A DNA stretch of 64,000 nt. It comes from Phellopilus nigrolimitatus. Taxonomy: Eukaryota; Basidiomycota; Agaricomycetes; Hymenochaetales; Hymenochaetaceae. A program made the translations under genes and the position numbers. The notes beneath the pieces are model-generated. The model saw only the letters and a list, made by a program, of their open reading frames with translations. It was not told where the DNA came from and made no database searches. Position 1 is the first letter of the stretch. The number at the start of each line of letters is the position of its first letter. Shown piece after piece: positions 43,911 to 55,919 of this stretch. The DNA is taken from the NCBI GenBank assembly GCA_021029095.1, contig JAJOHG010000003.1:744001-808000 (forward strand), read 5' to 3'.

Positions 43911-45260
43911 TTTTCACAAATTGTATCGTCAATCCTTGGTTTTCTTTCTTTTTCTGATTCCAGTGATCTCTCTTCCGGGACTTCTATTATCTCAAATTTG
44001 GGACTACCCTCAACCAATTTTTTATATCCTTGTCTATTTTCCGTCCTCTTATTCTTTTTCTTGTTTTATTGATGGCAGAATATGTAAACGCTGACGATAC
44101 GAGCACCGGTGTAGCTGGTTCTGTGGTAGCTCATTGTATATAGCATTTTCTGACTTTATACCTACCTTACCTTACTTCTTGTTGTACAACTCGTCACTTG
44201 TCGTGGCGAAGCAGAATAAACAGACAATTTTTTTTTTGTAAATTCCTTCTGCCTCTTGTCAATCCAGACTATAATGCCAATTCCAAGTCATCGAAGGTCC
44301 GCCCAACTGTTGGTCATGCATGGGATGCTAAAATGGAGGATCAGCAGGAAAATCATTATTAGACGTTTTAACTGTCAGCATTCTGGGTTCTTGTTTCGAA
44401 TGAGAACAATAGGGCGGTCTTCGAGCATTCGCGAACGTTCACAAATGCTACCGGCGCACAGGGTGCCTGTATCGCTGGCACATAAATTGGTTCCACGAAT
44501 GGATAGATTTGTGATGCAGCAATAAATAACAGATACTGAGACTGGGAGCTCATAAGCACTTTAAATTCAGATAAAGAAAACCTGACAGAAGCGATAAAAG
44601 GACATGTATACGATGAATGACGTATACAATTCGTTGAGTTGTTGAATTGTACACACGAACGCCCAGTCGGACCATCTATCAATTGTTAACTTGCTCAAAT
44701 TGCTGTGTTAGTACGTTGAGTTTCTCGACACGGATGATAATCGGCACAACAAAAACAATTGACGATAGCATATGGGTGCATCGCATTCCGTTAGACTGCG
44801 AAGCAGGAACCGATGTTTGACGGTTGAAAGAACAATAAGATTGGGATGACTGATTGAGGAAGGGGAAATACGTCAGGGGGAGTCAAGGTAAATCAATACA
44901 ATAGGAAAAGGTTGATCGTTGGCACAGACGATCGGCTTTATATGTGAGGCCTGGAATTTATATGTAAAGATTAATCAGCTTTGTGTAAATTAGCCATTTT
45001 TAATCTTGTTTTTGTCGGTGCGCGAAGTGCATCGACCATGAAGACTCTGAATCACGTAGATCTTTACGCCACATTTTATCCCGTTTCAGACTTTTGTTTA
45101 AAAATAGGCTATTTTCAATTTGGAATCGACGGCTGCTTCCATGTCACCGTCTGTTCTCGCCACAGTGCTTCTCTGCATCTGCCTACCATTTGACTTGCGG
45201 CCGGTGGCGAGCTCGTAGTCCTCGTGTTCATGCTTTGGACCCCCTCAGTGTTTAAAAGCA
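43911..45260. other. Intergenic, 3' of BTB gene to first F-box gene
   Basis: About 1.35 kb. The first part is T-rich 3' UTR. Between 44990 and 45120 two short reading stretches (KLAIFNLVFVGARS and KIGYFQFGIDGCFH) look weakly alike, a possible degraded internal repeat. No gene is supported. Confidence 0.5.
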
Positions 45261-46553
45261 ATGTCGACCCTGTCTGTGTTCCCGACGGAACTGCTGTGTA
45301 GTATCGTCCGATTTGCTGTCGAGCCTGCGAGCGCGTTCCCTACCGAGCTTGTATCTCTGTCGCATGTATGCCGTCTTCTCAGATTTATAACTCTCGATCT
45401 TTCTGATCTCTGGGCGTTCGTTCACAACACTCAATGCGACGGTCGCCTTGAAGCTCACCTCGCTAGGAGCAAGGACACACCACTGTCCGTCGAGATATGC
45501 ATCAACACGGAATACGAGGTATGCGAGAACTTTCTAGAGATGACTATTCCGTCACATCATCGCTGGAAGGAGTTCCACTTTGAGATCGACTCAGACTTCT
45601 CTGGCTGGCAGTTTGTGTTTTGTGCTGTGGAGTTTGCACTGAGAGGCATGTACCTTCCCGCCCTCGAGCTCTTGGCCGCCACATTTCCTGATCCCGCGGA
45701 GGAGTTTGATGAGCCTATGCCTTTGGAGTACTCCTTCCTCAACTCCTTAGCTTTTTACGAATCCTGGGTCACTCCGAAACTTCGTACTTTGACCTCTATC
45801 AATGCTATTCCCTATTCGTCGGCCGGTCAAACTCTGACAACCTGCAAGATAGAGGTAACTACATATGACAGATACCACGCGGCTCTTTCACCGTTGTTGT
45901 ATTTCCTTACTTGTTCAAGGAAGCTCAAAAAGCTTGACATACACCTCGGTCGAGGGATTTTTCGAATAGATAAGGATGGCTTGGAAAGGCTTCCAGGCAT
46001 CATCAACCTCGCTGAGCTTGACCACTTCGGAATTGTTATTAACTGCTGCAACCCGGATCACGTTTTCCACACATTTATGCGGCAGATCTTGCTTCCACGC
46101 GTCTCAAAAATGTTCGTTTACTTGAATCATAGGGAAGCGGTAGATATTGACAACTGGATCGGTGCACTTTTCATAACGAACAAGAGATACCCTTCTCTCC
46201 GCACTCTTAACATCCAAAATTATCTTCGACCGAGGGAGGAGAACAAGTCATTCCCACTTCAAATGATCCTTGAAAGAATTCCTCACCTTCACCGTCTTTC
46301 AATTACTTCGCCCCATATTGGGCTGCCCGAGTCTATCCAGGGGATCACTTTCCCTCCGCTTCATACTCTCACTGTTATAGAGTGCAAAGACCTGCAGATT
46401 GGATCCATCAAGCAGCTCTCTTCGAGCTTGCAGTTTGATACACGTCGCTGGGCGGTTTTCGAGAAATTGACAATAGCCAGGTGCCAGGGGATTCAGAAAG
46501 AGGAATTGGTAGATGTGTTTCCGCAGGACAAACTGCACTTTCATCCAGCGTAA
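45261..46553 (+). CDS. F-box-like protein 1
   Basis: An intronless gene for 430 residues. The N-terminus MSTLSVFPTELLCSIVRFAV followed by LVSLSHVCRLLRFITLDLSDLWAFV matches an F-box-like domain (residues about 5-55), which binds Skp1 in SCF ubiquitin ligases. The rest lacks recognised motifs but has leucine-rich stretches such as LERLPGIINLAELDHFGI and FPPLHTLTVIECKDL, as in the large expanded F-box/LRR-like families of agaricomycetes. The target is unknown. A second, more diverged F-box gene follows 0.5 kb downstream on the same strand. Confidence 0.85.
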   Translation: MSTLSVFPTELLCSIVRFAVEPASAFPTELVSLSHVCRLLRFITLDLSDLWAFVHNTQCDGRLEAHLARSKDTPLSVEICINTEYEVCENFLEMTIPSHHRWKEFHFEIDSDFSGWQFVFCAVEFALRGMYLPALELLAATFPDPAEEFDEPMPLEYSFLNSLAFYESWVTPKLRTLTSINAIPYSSAGQTLTTCKIEVTTYDRYHAALSPLLYFLTCSRKLKKLDIHLGRGIFRIDKDGLERLPGIINLAELDHFGIVINCCNPDHVFHTFMRQILLPRVSKMFVYLNHREAVDIDNWIGALFITNKRYPSLRTLNIQNYLRPREENKSFPLQMILERIPHLHRLSITSPHIGLPESIQGITFPPLHTLTVIECKDLQIGSIKQLSSSLQFDTRRWAVFEKLTIARCQGIQKEELVDVFPQDKLHFHPA

Positions 46554-47067
46554 ATGAGAATCCAGGGGGCAACAATTAGGCTACCACGACGACTGAACTC
46601 AATTTATTTCATATAATTTGTGATGACAATCACACAAGCAGAATCCTCTTGGGGATACTTGTCATCGTACGTAGATCTTTTCTTTTACCATGCTAATTGT
46701 GGGAATACTACTATCTTTAAAAACGATACTCGCATGTAGTGGTCCCAGTGGGCTGCAAAGGACTTTAGAAACGATGAAACTGGCTGTTTATTTGATTGGG
46801 CCTATGAATCGATGTTGACAATGACTGCCGCGACTCTGCCATTGAAGGAGGAGAAACAGGGACTCAGAGAAATGAATAGCCTGTCTATTGACAAAAGCAG
46901 CTACCCGTTCGTCTGGTTATAGTGGTACCGTACTCACCTTACCTCTTTACCTCCTCTTTCTTCCTTTGTCTTTTTTTTCATTTATGCGTTACTTGAGAAT
47001 TATGAGTGACTTGAATGTGCTTCTGCTGAAGTGGGCGATCAGGCACATTTTGTAGGCCTAAAACGGC
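46554..47067. other. Intergenic between the two F-box genes
   Basis: About 510 bp. A tRNA-like 5' half occurs near 46905-46935 (TGGTTATAGTGGTA), but no B box or acceptor stem follows. Nothing else is recognised. Confidence 0.5.
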
Positions 47068-48920
47068 ATGCGATCGGAATGTTCAACTTCGGCTAATTTG
47101 AACTATGAGTTTGCAAGTACATCCGTCATGCCTGTCTTGGTTTCGGTAGAGCCTCACGAGTCTCATACATCGTCGTCTGTCGAGGTAGATCCGGATCATC
47201 TCGATGAGCTCATTCAAGCTTTAAATCGACTGAGGGACAACAATGGGAAAATGACGACGAACGCTGTTTGGTCTGGTGCTCAAAACAACCTGTATGTTAC
47301 GCATGCTTGATTCTTTGATTCTTTAATATCTGAATATGTTAATAACAATATCACTAGTTCAGGCAAAGAATCTGACGAGAAAAGAGTGATCTTGGAGCAA
47401 TTTTTCGATCGTGCACGATGCTCAGTAAAGCGAGTAGATGGTTTTCAAAGTATTTTACGTACTCTACTTCTCTCCTCTGAGAAGAAAAGGCAGAACATTA
47501 TGCAGGTTTTCGACAATGACACCGCTTCTGGTAGCGGGGTCATGAAACTATCGGACGAGACACTTTGCCGCGTCCTCGAGCTATCTGTGAAAAAAGGTGT
47601 CGACCCTGACCTCCTCGTTCACGTCTGCCGTCGCTTCAAGAGGTTAGTCGTTGGCCGCCCGGTTCTTTGGACGAACGTTTTCTATACCCCCGACTGGCGG
47701 AAGGTTCTGCGTCATTTGACTCTCAGCGAGAGGAGCGGCCTGTACATCAATTATCTGCTTGAAGATAACGAAGAGCATGATTATTACAGGCAGGATCCAG
47801 ATGAATTGGATAGATCCGAGGAAGGATTTGCCTACTTTTTCAACCGGATTATTCTCCATTGCGAACGGTGGAGAGAGTTTAATTTCACGTTCTTCGACAA
47901 CGAGCTGCCCGACTGGGAGGAGAAATTCAGGGAGATGCGCGACCTTTCGAACAGGGCTGCATACTTCCAAAGGCTGCACAAGATATCGCTCTGTTTTCCG
48001 GATCCTTCGAAAGCGCATTGGGGTTATACCGGCCAGGGCATCGATTTCTATGCAAAATGGCATACCCCGCGGCTTCGTATATTCACTGCGTATAACGTAT
48101 TTCCTGTGCGGACCTTGATGGTGTCTTTAACGACTTGCAGAATATCCTTGGTGACGAAAGACGCTGTCGCATGGCCGATCGACGATCTGTTGTACTTCCT
48201 TGGGGTTTCTAAACAACTTGTCAACCTGACACTCGAATTTCGAAATGCGAGGAACCTCACCGAGGTCAAAACACTGCCCAGATTCGAATTCAAGTGCCTC
48301 GAGTCATTTACCCTTTCCGCACGCGGAGAAATGGAAGTGTCTTTCCTTCGCAAGCTCATGCTCGCTTCAGACCCCGAACCTGAAGAGCATGTCCACCACC
48401 TTAGACTTCGTGCCCACGGACTCTCCGGTGGAACATTGGATAGAGTCGTGTATATTTCCTAAAAGCACGTTCTCTAAGTTCGAGAGGCTCGACCTGACCC
48501 TCAAGTCTCCTGGACAGCACGAGAAGCTCTTCCACTCCATTTTCAAAAAGCTTCCCCACCTGCGTTACCTGGGCTTGAGGGCCCCGACAATAGCCCCGTC
48601 GAACAGGTTTCTTGCGTTATAACCCCAAGCTCAAAAACTATCCTCCCCTGCGTGTCTTGCGATTGGAAGGATGCGACGAAATCGGGATGCCTTTTGTGCG
48701 AGAGTTAATCGAGGGAATGCGTAAGAGTGAGTGGCGTTTCGACCTTTTCCAGAAGCTTGAGGTCCTGGGGTGCGCGAAGGTCGAACAAGCCGCCTTACAG
48801 GGTCTCCTAGGGCCAGAGAAGGTCCTCTGGGATTCCGTTGCTTCAGTTGAGATTCTTCCTGACGAGGGATCTGATGAGGGCTCAGACGTGTCGGTGAAAG
48901 ACGAGCGTTTAGACGAGTAG
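47068..48920 (+). CDS. F-box-like protein 2, with two apparent single-base frameshifts
   Basis: The start MRSECSTSANLNYEF at 47068 gives a first exon with a DPDHLDELIQALNRLRD helix, as often found before the F-box in basidiomycete proteins. An intron (47292-47359) leads to GKESDEKRVILEQFFDR and the F-box-like part MKLSDETLCRVLELSV, LLVHVCRRFKRLVVGRPVLW. Leucine-rich sequence follows. The reading frame breaks twice, each time by one extra T in a TTT run: at 48455-48457 (RVVYI to PKSTFSKFERLDLTL) and at 48608-48610 (SNRF to LRYNPKLKNYPP). With both ignored the frame stays open to LDE at 48920. It is either a young pseudogene or an assembly error; the sequence between the lesions shows no other decay. 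Confidence 0.75.
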
Positions 48921-49249
48921 TACTGGTCTGCGGAAAATAGAGGTATTGGTTTACCAACTAGCAAAGACATAATATCCCTCCCATAATACAATTTGTCATG
49001 TGTGGAATTGTTTAGACTCCAGTCCAAAGATCCAATATGATTCGTTTTGCTACCTAAATAAAACCAGCTTTGGAAGCCATACATAGTAGTGTAGAGAAGC
49101 CCGTCCTACGATAGTGAGGTGAGAGAGGAGACCGGAACAGCAAGAAAAAGCAATACAGATGAAATATTGTATGAAAGTGTATACAAACTATTTGCGACAG
49201 CAATAACGATAAAAAAATGCAATGCAAGAAAGACGATGAGGCGCTAGTC
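48921..49249. other. Convergent 3' region
   Basis: About 330 bp between F-box gene 2 and the serine-rich gene on the other strand. 3' UTR sequence only. Confidence 0.5.
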
Positions 49250-51765
49250 CTAGAATGCGTACCCCCATTCCACAGGGGCCGCTCCGGGGCCGGTCGACGG
49301 CGAAACAGACACTTGCACATGACCACTGGGGCTTTTAAGGGCGGTGTTTAATGAACGTAAAGCAGGAAGGGGAGAATCAACAGGAGAAGCGGCCTTGGGT
49401 GAGGGCGGCAAGCGCGCGGTGGACGCAGACGACGAGCTAGAACGGACTGCAGATCCGCGGGGACTCGAATTCGGCGACGGCGTATGGGCATCCCCCCGCG
49501 AACGTCGCACCGAAGCGAAGTTCATGCAAGAAGACGGAAAAGTCGGGATGGATGGCTGCGAACGAGCGTGTGCGTGGGTGTAACTACTCGACGTACCCGC
49601 ATCGTTTTTCGCAGACAATGACGTGCTCCTGGGAGGTCTCGAAATGACGCTGGCTCTCATGGGCGATGGTGGCAGAGGATCCAAGAACAGATGCAGCTGA
49701 TTCGGGTGGTGAGGAAATATTTTTCGACCATGCTCATCTACATCCGGCGACACCGGCTCCGCCCGGGGACTCGACGGACCCCGTTGCTGCGCACGCTTGG
49801 CGTGGTTGATATTCGACGCGGACTTGCAGCGGGGCAGGGACATCGCCATCGAGCTTCGGCGCGGCGACGTCGCGGCCGACTGCGGAGGCGTGAACTCGGG
49901 CATAGAAGGCCGCGGACGTGTGTGCGAGCTATAATAATATTCGAGGTCGGACAGTACGTCATCGCCGTCCTCGTCTGCTTCTGCTTCTGCTTCTGCTTCT
50001 GCTTCGGCGCAGCCCGTGCTCGTACCCGAGGATTCGGAGGAGTCGCTTCCTTGCACGACGCGCCTTGACAACGAAACGCGAGGAAAACTGTTCGACTTCG
50101 ACGAGCCCGGGGTTAATGGGGGTTCGTAGATCAAATCCTCAGGGTTAATTAGTCGTGAGCGCCGCCACTGTGTTGCCGCGGCGGCCCCGACGTGGCCACC
50201 AGTCATGGCGCGCGGGCTGAACCGGCCATTATGTTTGAAGACAGGTAAGGGAGAAGACCGGCTCGGAGACCTGCTCGAAGACGGCGTCAGCGGTAAGCTG
50301 GCGGAGGTAGGTGTAGAGGTCGCTACGGGCGTATGTGCGCGCGAGCTCGGGGCAGTGCTGTACGGCGTAGTTTGAGAGTAATGAGAGTAGAGAGAAGCAG
50401 GCGAACGATCGCGCTGGGTAGGTAGACGCAAAGGGAAATATTCAGAACGAGAGTTTGATTCGGCTGATGGTGTACAAATTGAAGGGTCATCGCCGCCCCG
50501 AAAATTTTCATGTTTCGTGTCAGGTTCGTTGTCGTCACATACGGTAGTCATTGAGGATGCCGAAGACATGTTTAGCGAAGATGCCATTGACGATGTCGAT
50601 CCCGAAAAAGTAGAGGTTGATGAGGAAGTCTGGTGAGAGGTGCGCACATGGCCTCGTACGCGCCTGTCTCTCTGATTCAAAGAGCGCGGAGGGGACGTGG
50701 GAGGTTGGGTCAGATCCAGAGCCTTGGGACTCGACGGGTTTTGGATGAGTGGCGCAGAAGAACATGACAGAACAGATGAGCTAGAAGGTGAATGCACGCG
50801 TCGAGGAAGAGGAGGGTGCGAGAAATTGGGACGCCAGGGCCCTTGCGGAAAAGGACGAGCAAGATCGGAGGCTTTATGCACCGTCGCACGCTGCGACGTG
50901 CGAGAGCATTGATGAGAAGGATGAGATGAGCCAGACGATTCAGTGTTCTCAGAGGCCTCAACAAGAAAGTCTTCCCAGATATTATGCAGTTGCGGCAGCG
51001 ACCTCTTCGTCGACACTGAGTTCTGCTGCACACTCGAACGTGAAGAGCTAGGCCCAGCTTGTGAGTGACGAAGAGATGCCATCGATGGGGCCGGCGAGTC
51101 CCTGTCCTTTAGCGGAGGCGTAGGAGGGAGTTCACGCGTCATGTAAGCGGAGCTTGCATGCCGCAATTGAGGGCGGGAAGGGATATCCGACAACCGAATA
51201 GCTGCGACAGATTGCACGCGTCTACGCCGCTCGATGCACTTCTCGCCGTTGTTCACGAGGCCTCTGTATACTTTCGCATTTTCGCCTGCCGCAACGAGCA
51301 CGCTATCCTCCTGTGGCAGACTGGATGCCGGTTCAAACGATTTCATTTCGTCGACCTTAGCGTCGTTTCCCATTACGGGAAAGACCCTTCCAATATCGAG
51401 GACACTTGTGGCTGAGACGCGTTTCTAGAGAGAAGAGAAGGGAAAGGCGTGGTAAGAAACTAGGGCGCGCGCAGATCAAGGACCTTCCTCACCTCAGTAG
51501 GGGCAAGCGTCTCCGACGAGTGCGGTTCGCGAGAGCTTCGGAGCGTCGGATCCGCAAGCGGCATAGGCGGGTGCCTGGGGCTGTCTAGAGAAGAACTCCT
51601 TCGACGCTGGGGCGGGGGAAGGTCCGTGCTTGTGTCCGGCATCTGGCGCGCCCCAAAGTCCCAGTCGCCATCGCCGTCGCCCGCACGTCGCGCAGGGGGG
51701 ACGTCCTTGCTCTTATCCTTTTTCCTCAGCGTCTGGCGTAGGTATGAAAGTACGCGCATGCCCAT
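49250..51765 (-). CDS. Large serine-rich disordered protein, function unknown
   Basis: Exon 1 starts MGMRVLSYLRQTLRKKDKSK at 51765 and ends SSETLAPTE. An intron near 51425-51493 joins it to KRVSATSVLDIGRVFPVMGN and one long exon ending PVEWGYAF at 49250. The product is about 800 residues, very rich in Ser, Pro and Arg, with many SPxR-type and SSS runs that would be kinase targets. An acidic (EA)n run near 50000 is followed by YYYSSHTRPRPSMPEF. The basic amphipathic N-terminus (LSYLRQTLRKKDK) might bind membrane. No fold or domain is recognised. It looks like a regulatory scaffold, which is inference only. Two ACGCGT boxes (51785-51790 and 51897-51902) lie just upstream. Confidence 0.75.
49975..50006 (-). 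repeat. GAAGCA hexanucleotide coding microsatellite
   Basis: The plus strand reads GCTTCT about five times; on the coding strand this makes alternating Glu-Ala (EAEAEAEAEADED) in the serine-rich protein. It is a candidate for length variation between strains. Confidence 0.85.
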
Positions 51766-52983
51766 AGCTAGTCACGAACGATCGACGCGTAGAGATTTGC
51801 CGGGGGAATGTCGCGACAAAAACAAGAGAAAAGCAAAGAGAACCGCGTGGCCTAAATAGCGTGGGCTGCCGATCCTGACGATGAGCAGAGAAGGCGACGC
51901 GTGAAAAAAGAAAGAATCGTCGAAGCGTTGCCGGGATGTACGTGCGAAAGCCTGGGCGCGTACGCAGCGTGGGCGGCCACCAGTTGCGCGTGTGCGCGAG
52001 AGCAAGAACGAAAGCGTGGACTAAAAGCGCATCAGAAAAAGCAGGAGGATTGGGTGGGAGTTATATAGAAAACAGTGAGCCTAAGGGGAAAGAGGTAAGG
52101 GTTCTTTCGTTCGCACCCCCCGAAAAGAAGCAACTTTCGCGTACCAAAAACATAGTGTAAAATTTAGATAAGAATACCTTTCCGCTCTCAACTCTCGACT
52201 GTCGTTCCGAGCAAATCGCGTGAACATCAAAGATCGTTGCGGCTCCATCCAGATAATCACAATAATAAAAAATGGAAAAAGGTACAGTCCCAGCGTATGT
52301 CCGTCTTCAAGGATTTTCCCCTTCGAGCGCGTCCGACGTTCATTCCATGTACGAGGTGCACTGGCAAGCTCTGCAGATAGCTACGAGACGTGATGAGATC
52401 ACTCGGAAAGCAGCGTTGCAAGAGAGAGCAGATCGCCAGTATCCCCAGATGGTTTAGAATGGGTCGACTCGTTCCGGCCATCGGATCCCGCACCACGCCT
52501 GCGGTACTCGAGTACCGAAAAGACGCGATTCTGTCGCGTTCCCAACCTCTACTTCAAGGCATTGTAACGCAAAAACGCCACTGCGACCGAGCGCAGAACC
52601 TCTGTGCTGCTTTACACGCCGATCGCGCAGCCGGACAGAAGTTTGAAAAAAAAAATTGAATCTATCGCATTCAGACGAGAATAGATAAAAGTCCCATCAT
52701 GACGGCCGCTTTTTGCCGCCTCAGCTACGCATTCCTTGGCCCTTCCCACCTGCCTCTTTTCACTCTTGTTTCATTGAGTGCATTAAACAAATTTTGCAGT
52801 TGGATTGGCATGAGCTATGGATGACAGGGTAACAGTACAGGAGACGAGGCAGGATGAAACAGAACTAAGTGGGGCCGAAACGTAGATGAAGATGCAGTGA
52901 AGAGTGGCCGAAGATGCAGATAATGGACATTAAGAATAGGCATATAACAATCTAATGAAAGGGAAAGGAACCGTTGCGCGTGT
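51766..52983. other. Intergenic, serine-rich gene promoter and RNR2 3' side
   Basis: About 1.2 kb. The first 300 bp form the promoter and leader of the serine-rich gene. A 61-codon plus-strand ORF at 52272 is not supported by any motif. The remainder is unassigned. Confidence 0.5.
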
Positions 52984-54595
52984 TTAAAAGTCCTCGTCGA
53001 TCGTGCTAGATTTGACATGTCAATAATCTCAATCGGTGACGAATAAGCAACTAAAACTTACAAGCTTTTGCTGTGCGTGCCATCGGTCTTCGTCGTCCCG
53101 CTCACATTGACACCTGCCTTTGCGTAATCCGAGACACGCTTCTCGAAAAAGTTCGTCTTGCCCTGGAGCGAGATCATGTCCATGAAGTCGAACTGCAGGT
53201 ACAAGGAACGGGAATGTCAATCTAGCGAAAGCGGATGTATCGAAGAGGCCAACTTACGGGGTTCGAAGCTTTATAGTACTTCTCATTGCCCAGTGATACG
53301 AGGAGACGGTCGGCAACGAACTCAATGTACTGGCACATCAGCTTCGCGTTCATACCGATGAGTCCGACAGGGAGCGCGTCTGTCAAGAACTCTTGCTCGA
53401 TTTTCACAGCCTCTATGATAATCTTCTCCACCACATCAGGGTGAGGACGACGGCGAAGGTGGCTAAAGAGGAGGCAGGCGAAGTCTGTGTGCATGCCCTC
53501 GTCACGACTAATGAGCTCGTTGCTGAACGTGAGGCCAGGCATGAGGCCGCGCTTCTTCAACCAAAAGATTGAGGCGAAGGAGCCAGAGAAAAAGATGCCC
53601 TCCACGGCAGCGAACGCGATAAGGCGCTCTCCAAATGTCGAACGCTGATCCGTAATCCAGCGCAGGGCCCAGTCGGCCTTCTTTTTAATGCAGGGGATGG
53701 TCTCGATAGCATCAAAAAGGTGATCACGTTGAGCCGGGTCCTTAATGTATGTGTCGATGAGAAGCGAATAGGTCTCAGAGTGGATATTCTCCCTTAAAAA
53801 CAGATAAACTATTAAAAGCTGTGTCGCGTGGCAATGATCAAAAACTTACATCATAATTTGGAAGCCATAAAAGCAGCGCGCTTCAGCTGCCTGCACTTCA
53901 TTGCTGAAGCGCTCAAGCAAGTTCTCATTGACAATGCCGTCGGACGCAGCAAAGAATGCGAGGACGTGGCTGACGAAATGACGCTCGTTGTCGTTAAGCT
54001 TGTTCTGCCAGTCGTGAAGATCCTTGGAGAGGTCCATCTCCTCGGCTGTCCAGAACGAAGCCTCAGCCTTCTTGTACATTTGCCAAATCTGGAATGTCTC
54101 AGACGTTAGCACAGATATTTATGAAAACTACGAACGCCCAACCTCATGGTACTGGATTGGGAAGAGAACGAAGCGGCGCTTAGACTCCATCAGCAGGGGC
54201 TCCTGGTCTGCAGTGGAAAGCGATTGAATATGACAGTGCGAAGATATAAATGGGTAGGTGGCTGCGTACCTTCGGGAAGGTCAACGTCACCGACGAAGCG
54301 GCAGCGCAGGCTCTCAATGTCATCCTCCTCCTGCACACTCTCGGGAGAATCGCTTTGTTCCTTATCGTTGATGATGAAGGGTTCGATTGGCTTTCTGGTT
54401 GACTTTGTAGGTGTCTTGAGCTCCATGGCCTCGATGGCGGCAGCAACCTGCATGGGCACAAAGCAGAATGAGTTTAGGGACGTAAAGACGCGTGAGGGAT
54501 GCGACGCGTCGCGAGACGCGTGGAAAGTCGCGTACCTTCTTGGATGGAGTAGAGGTTGGCGCGGAGAAGACGTCGTCAACGGCAGTGGCAGACAT
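52984..54595 (-). CDS. RNR2: Ribonucleotide reductase small (R2) subunit
   Basis: The start is [20 protein letters not shown] at 54595. After intron 1 (54449-54536): [14 protein letters not shown], then [20 protein letters not shown] and [20 protein letters not shown]. The iron-radical centre [16 protein letters not shown] is restored across an intron near 53795-53849 and keeps the E..H...Y pattern, so the radical Tyr and two iron ligands are present. [17 protein letters not shown] supplies further ligands. The last exon, joined after KS, gives FTIDEDF, the C-terminal peptide that docks on the large subunit. The enzyme makes dNTPs from NDPs for DNA replication and repair. Six ACGCGT sites lie in the promoter and intron 1, which fits G1/S control. 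Confidence 0.97.
54488..54521. promoter_or_regulatory. Three ACGCGT (MCB) sites in RNR2 intron 1
   Basis: ACGCGT at 54488-54493, 54504-54509 and 54516-54521, all inside the first intron close to the start codon. The hexamer is the core of MluI cell-cycle boxes bound by MBF-type (Mbp1) factors. Confidence 0.65.
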
Positions 54596-54661
54596 CGTTG
54601 TAGGACAGGTGTTGAGAAGGATGAGTAGGAGGGGAATCAAAGCGGAGACGAGTACACAAAA

Positions 54662-54857
54662 ACGCGTTTACGCTGTGCAAGAAGAGGGAGAAGTAGCTCG
54701 GTGGAGGTGGGAGACGATGAAGAGTACACAAAATTTGAACCAGTGTTTTATGGAAAAACTGTGACAACCGCTTAGCTAAGTGACGCGTTTGCGCTTGTCT
54801 GGCTCTATTTGGTCACGCTCTGCCTCCGCTTGGACATGGCTTTTGTCAGTTACGCGT
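54662..54857. promoter_or_regulatory. Three ACGCGT (MCB) sites upstream of RNR2
   Basis: ACGCGT at 54662-54667, 54783-54788 and 54852-54857, that is 67 to 260 bp upstream of the start codon. RNR genes of fungi are classic MBF targets, so these are likely cell-cycle and DNA-damage elements. The rest of the 54596-55513 gap shows nothing recognisable. Confidence 0.75.
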
Positions 54858-55513
54858 AGCATCTAGTCCGGTTCTACTACGCACATCATTCTTGTAAACA
54901 TTTAAACACTGCACATCTTTGAGCTTCAGTCTTGGCGAGCAAAAGAGTGTTGAAAAGGTTCAGTGGACACTATTTGGCGTACCAAAAGTCACGTGAATGT
55001 CGCGTTCTGTCACACCTCATTTAGCTTGGCTCGTCGCGTCGCGCTATGGTTGTGTTTTGTCTAGATTCGCACTAATTTCTGATGCAATCTCGTTCTGTTC
55101 CGGATTTCCACGTGTGTTCTCCTCTTGTTCTCTTCTGTTCTTTTCTCCGAGACGGGTATCGGAGTCATCAGCATAACAGACGTCGATAATTCATGAATCA
55201 GCGCTAGTCGTTCGTTTTGATCGAGCCACGGGTCCCGGCTTGGCCGTAACAACATACGTCCCGCAGCATTTTCGGTTTCCGAATAGACAAAACAGCAGGC
55301 TATGTAGGTATAGAGACTGTGTTATTGTGTTTTGACATCGTAATGGTCCGCTCGAATCAGACTCTAAAGAGGTGAAAAACTGGACTGACCGCCGCACATG
55401 TAAATTACTAACCCATGGTATTACTCTGCAAGAAATCGTACAATCATCCGAGCCACGAAATTTTCACGCCTGACCTTCTAGGCTCTTAGTTTCTCAGGTG
55501 ATCGTATGCGCCG
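54858..55513. other. Intergenic, distal RNR2 promoter and VMA21 3' side
   Basis: About 650 bp without a supportable gene. The minus-strand ORFs near 55061-55397 show no motif. Confidence 0.5.
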
Positions 55514-55919
55514 TTATCGCTCTTTGCGCGTCTCCTCGACCTTCACTTCCTTTCCTACTGACACGGAAGCTGTTTTGTCCTCATAAATCGACTGCGCGAT
55601 GTACGCAACAAGGACAACGTTGGCCGCAAACACCGCAGAGATGGCAGCATAAGTGGAGTTGCCTGCGGAACGAGCAATATGTCAACTTGCTAGTAGCTTC
55701 TATCCTATTATGCTGAGGAGAAAACCTACCATTCCAGACAAACTTCTGTGTTCCAAAATACGTCGAAAGGGGAACTACAGCTAAAGAAACGGCAAAGAAA
55801 ATCAGCTTTGCTAACACGCCCCTGTGCGTAAGGTGAGTCGGTAAGCAAGCCTCTGCAAGGCAGGAAACACACCCTTGTGCAACTCGCTCCCCGACCTTTG
55901 CTGCAGCAATTTGGTCCAT
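55514..55919 (-). CDS. VMA21: VMA21, V-ATPase assembly chaperone of the ER
   Basis: Three exons give about 95 residues. Exon 1 is MDQIAAAKVGERVAQ (start 55919). The join restores GGVLAKLIFFAVSLAVVPLS TYF, the first membrane helix. An intron after FVWN leads to NSTYAAISAVFAANVVLVAY, the second membrane helix, and a charged tail ending TRKER. Two membrane helices and a short basic ER-retrieval-like tail match Vma21, which assembles the V0 proteolipid ring of the vacuolar ATPase in the ER. A frame that stays open through the first intron hides the true structure. Confidence 0.93.

Noticed and set aside
46903..46940. Possible tRNA gene (TGGTTATAGTGGTA)
   Set aside because: It resembles a tRNA D-arm, but no anticodon stem, T-loop (GGTTCRANNCC) or matching acceptor stem follows.
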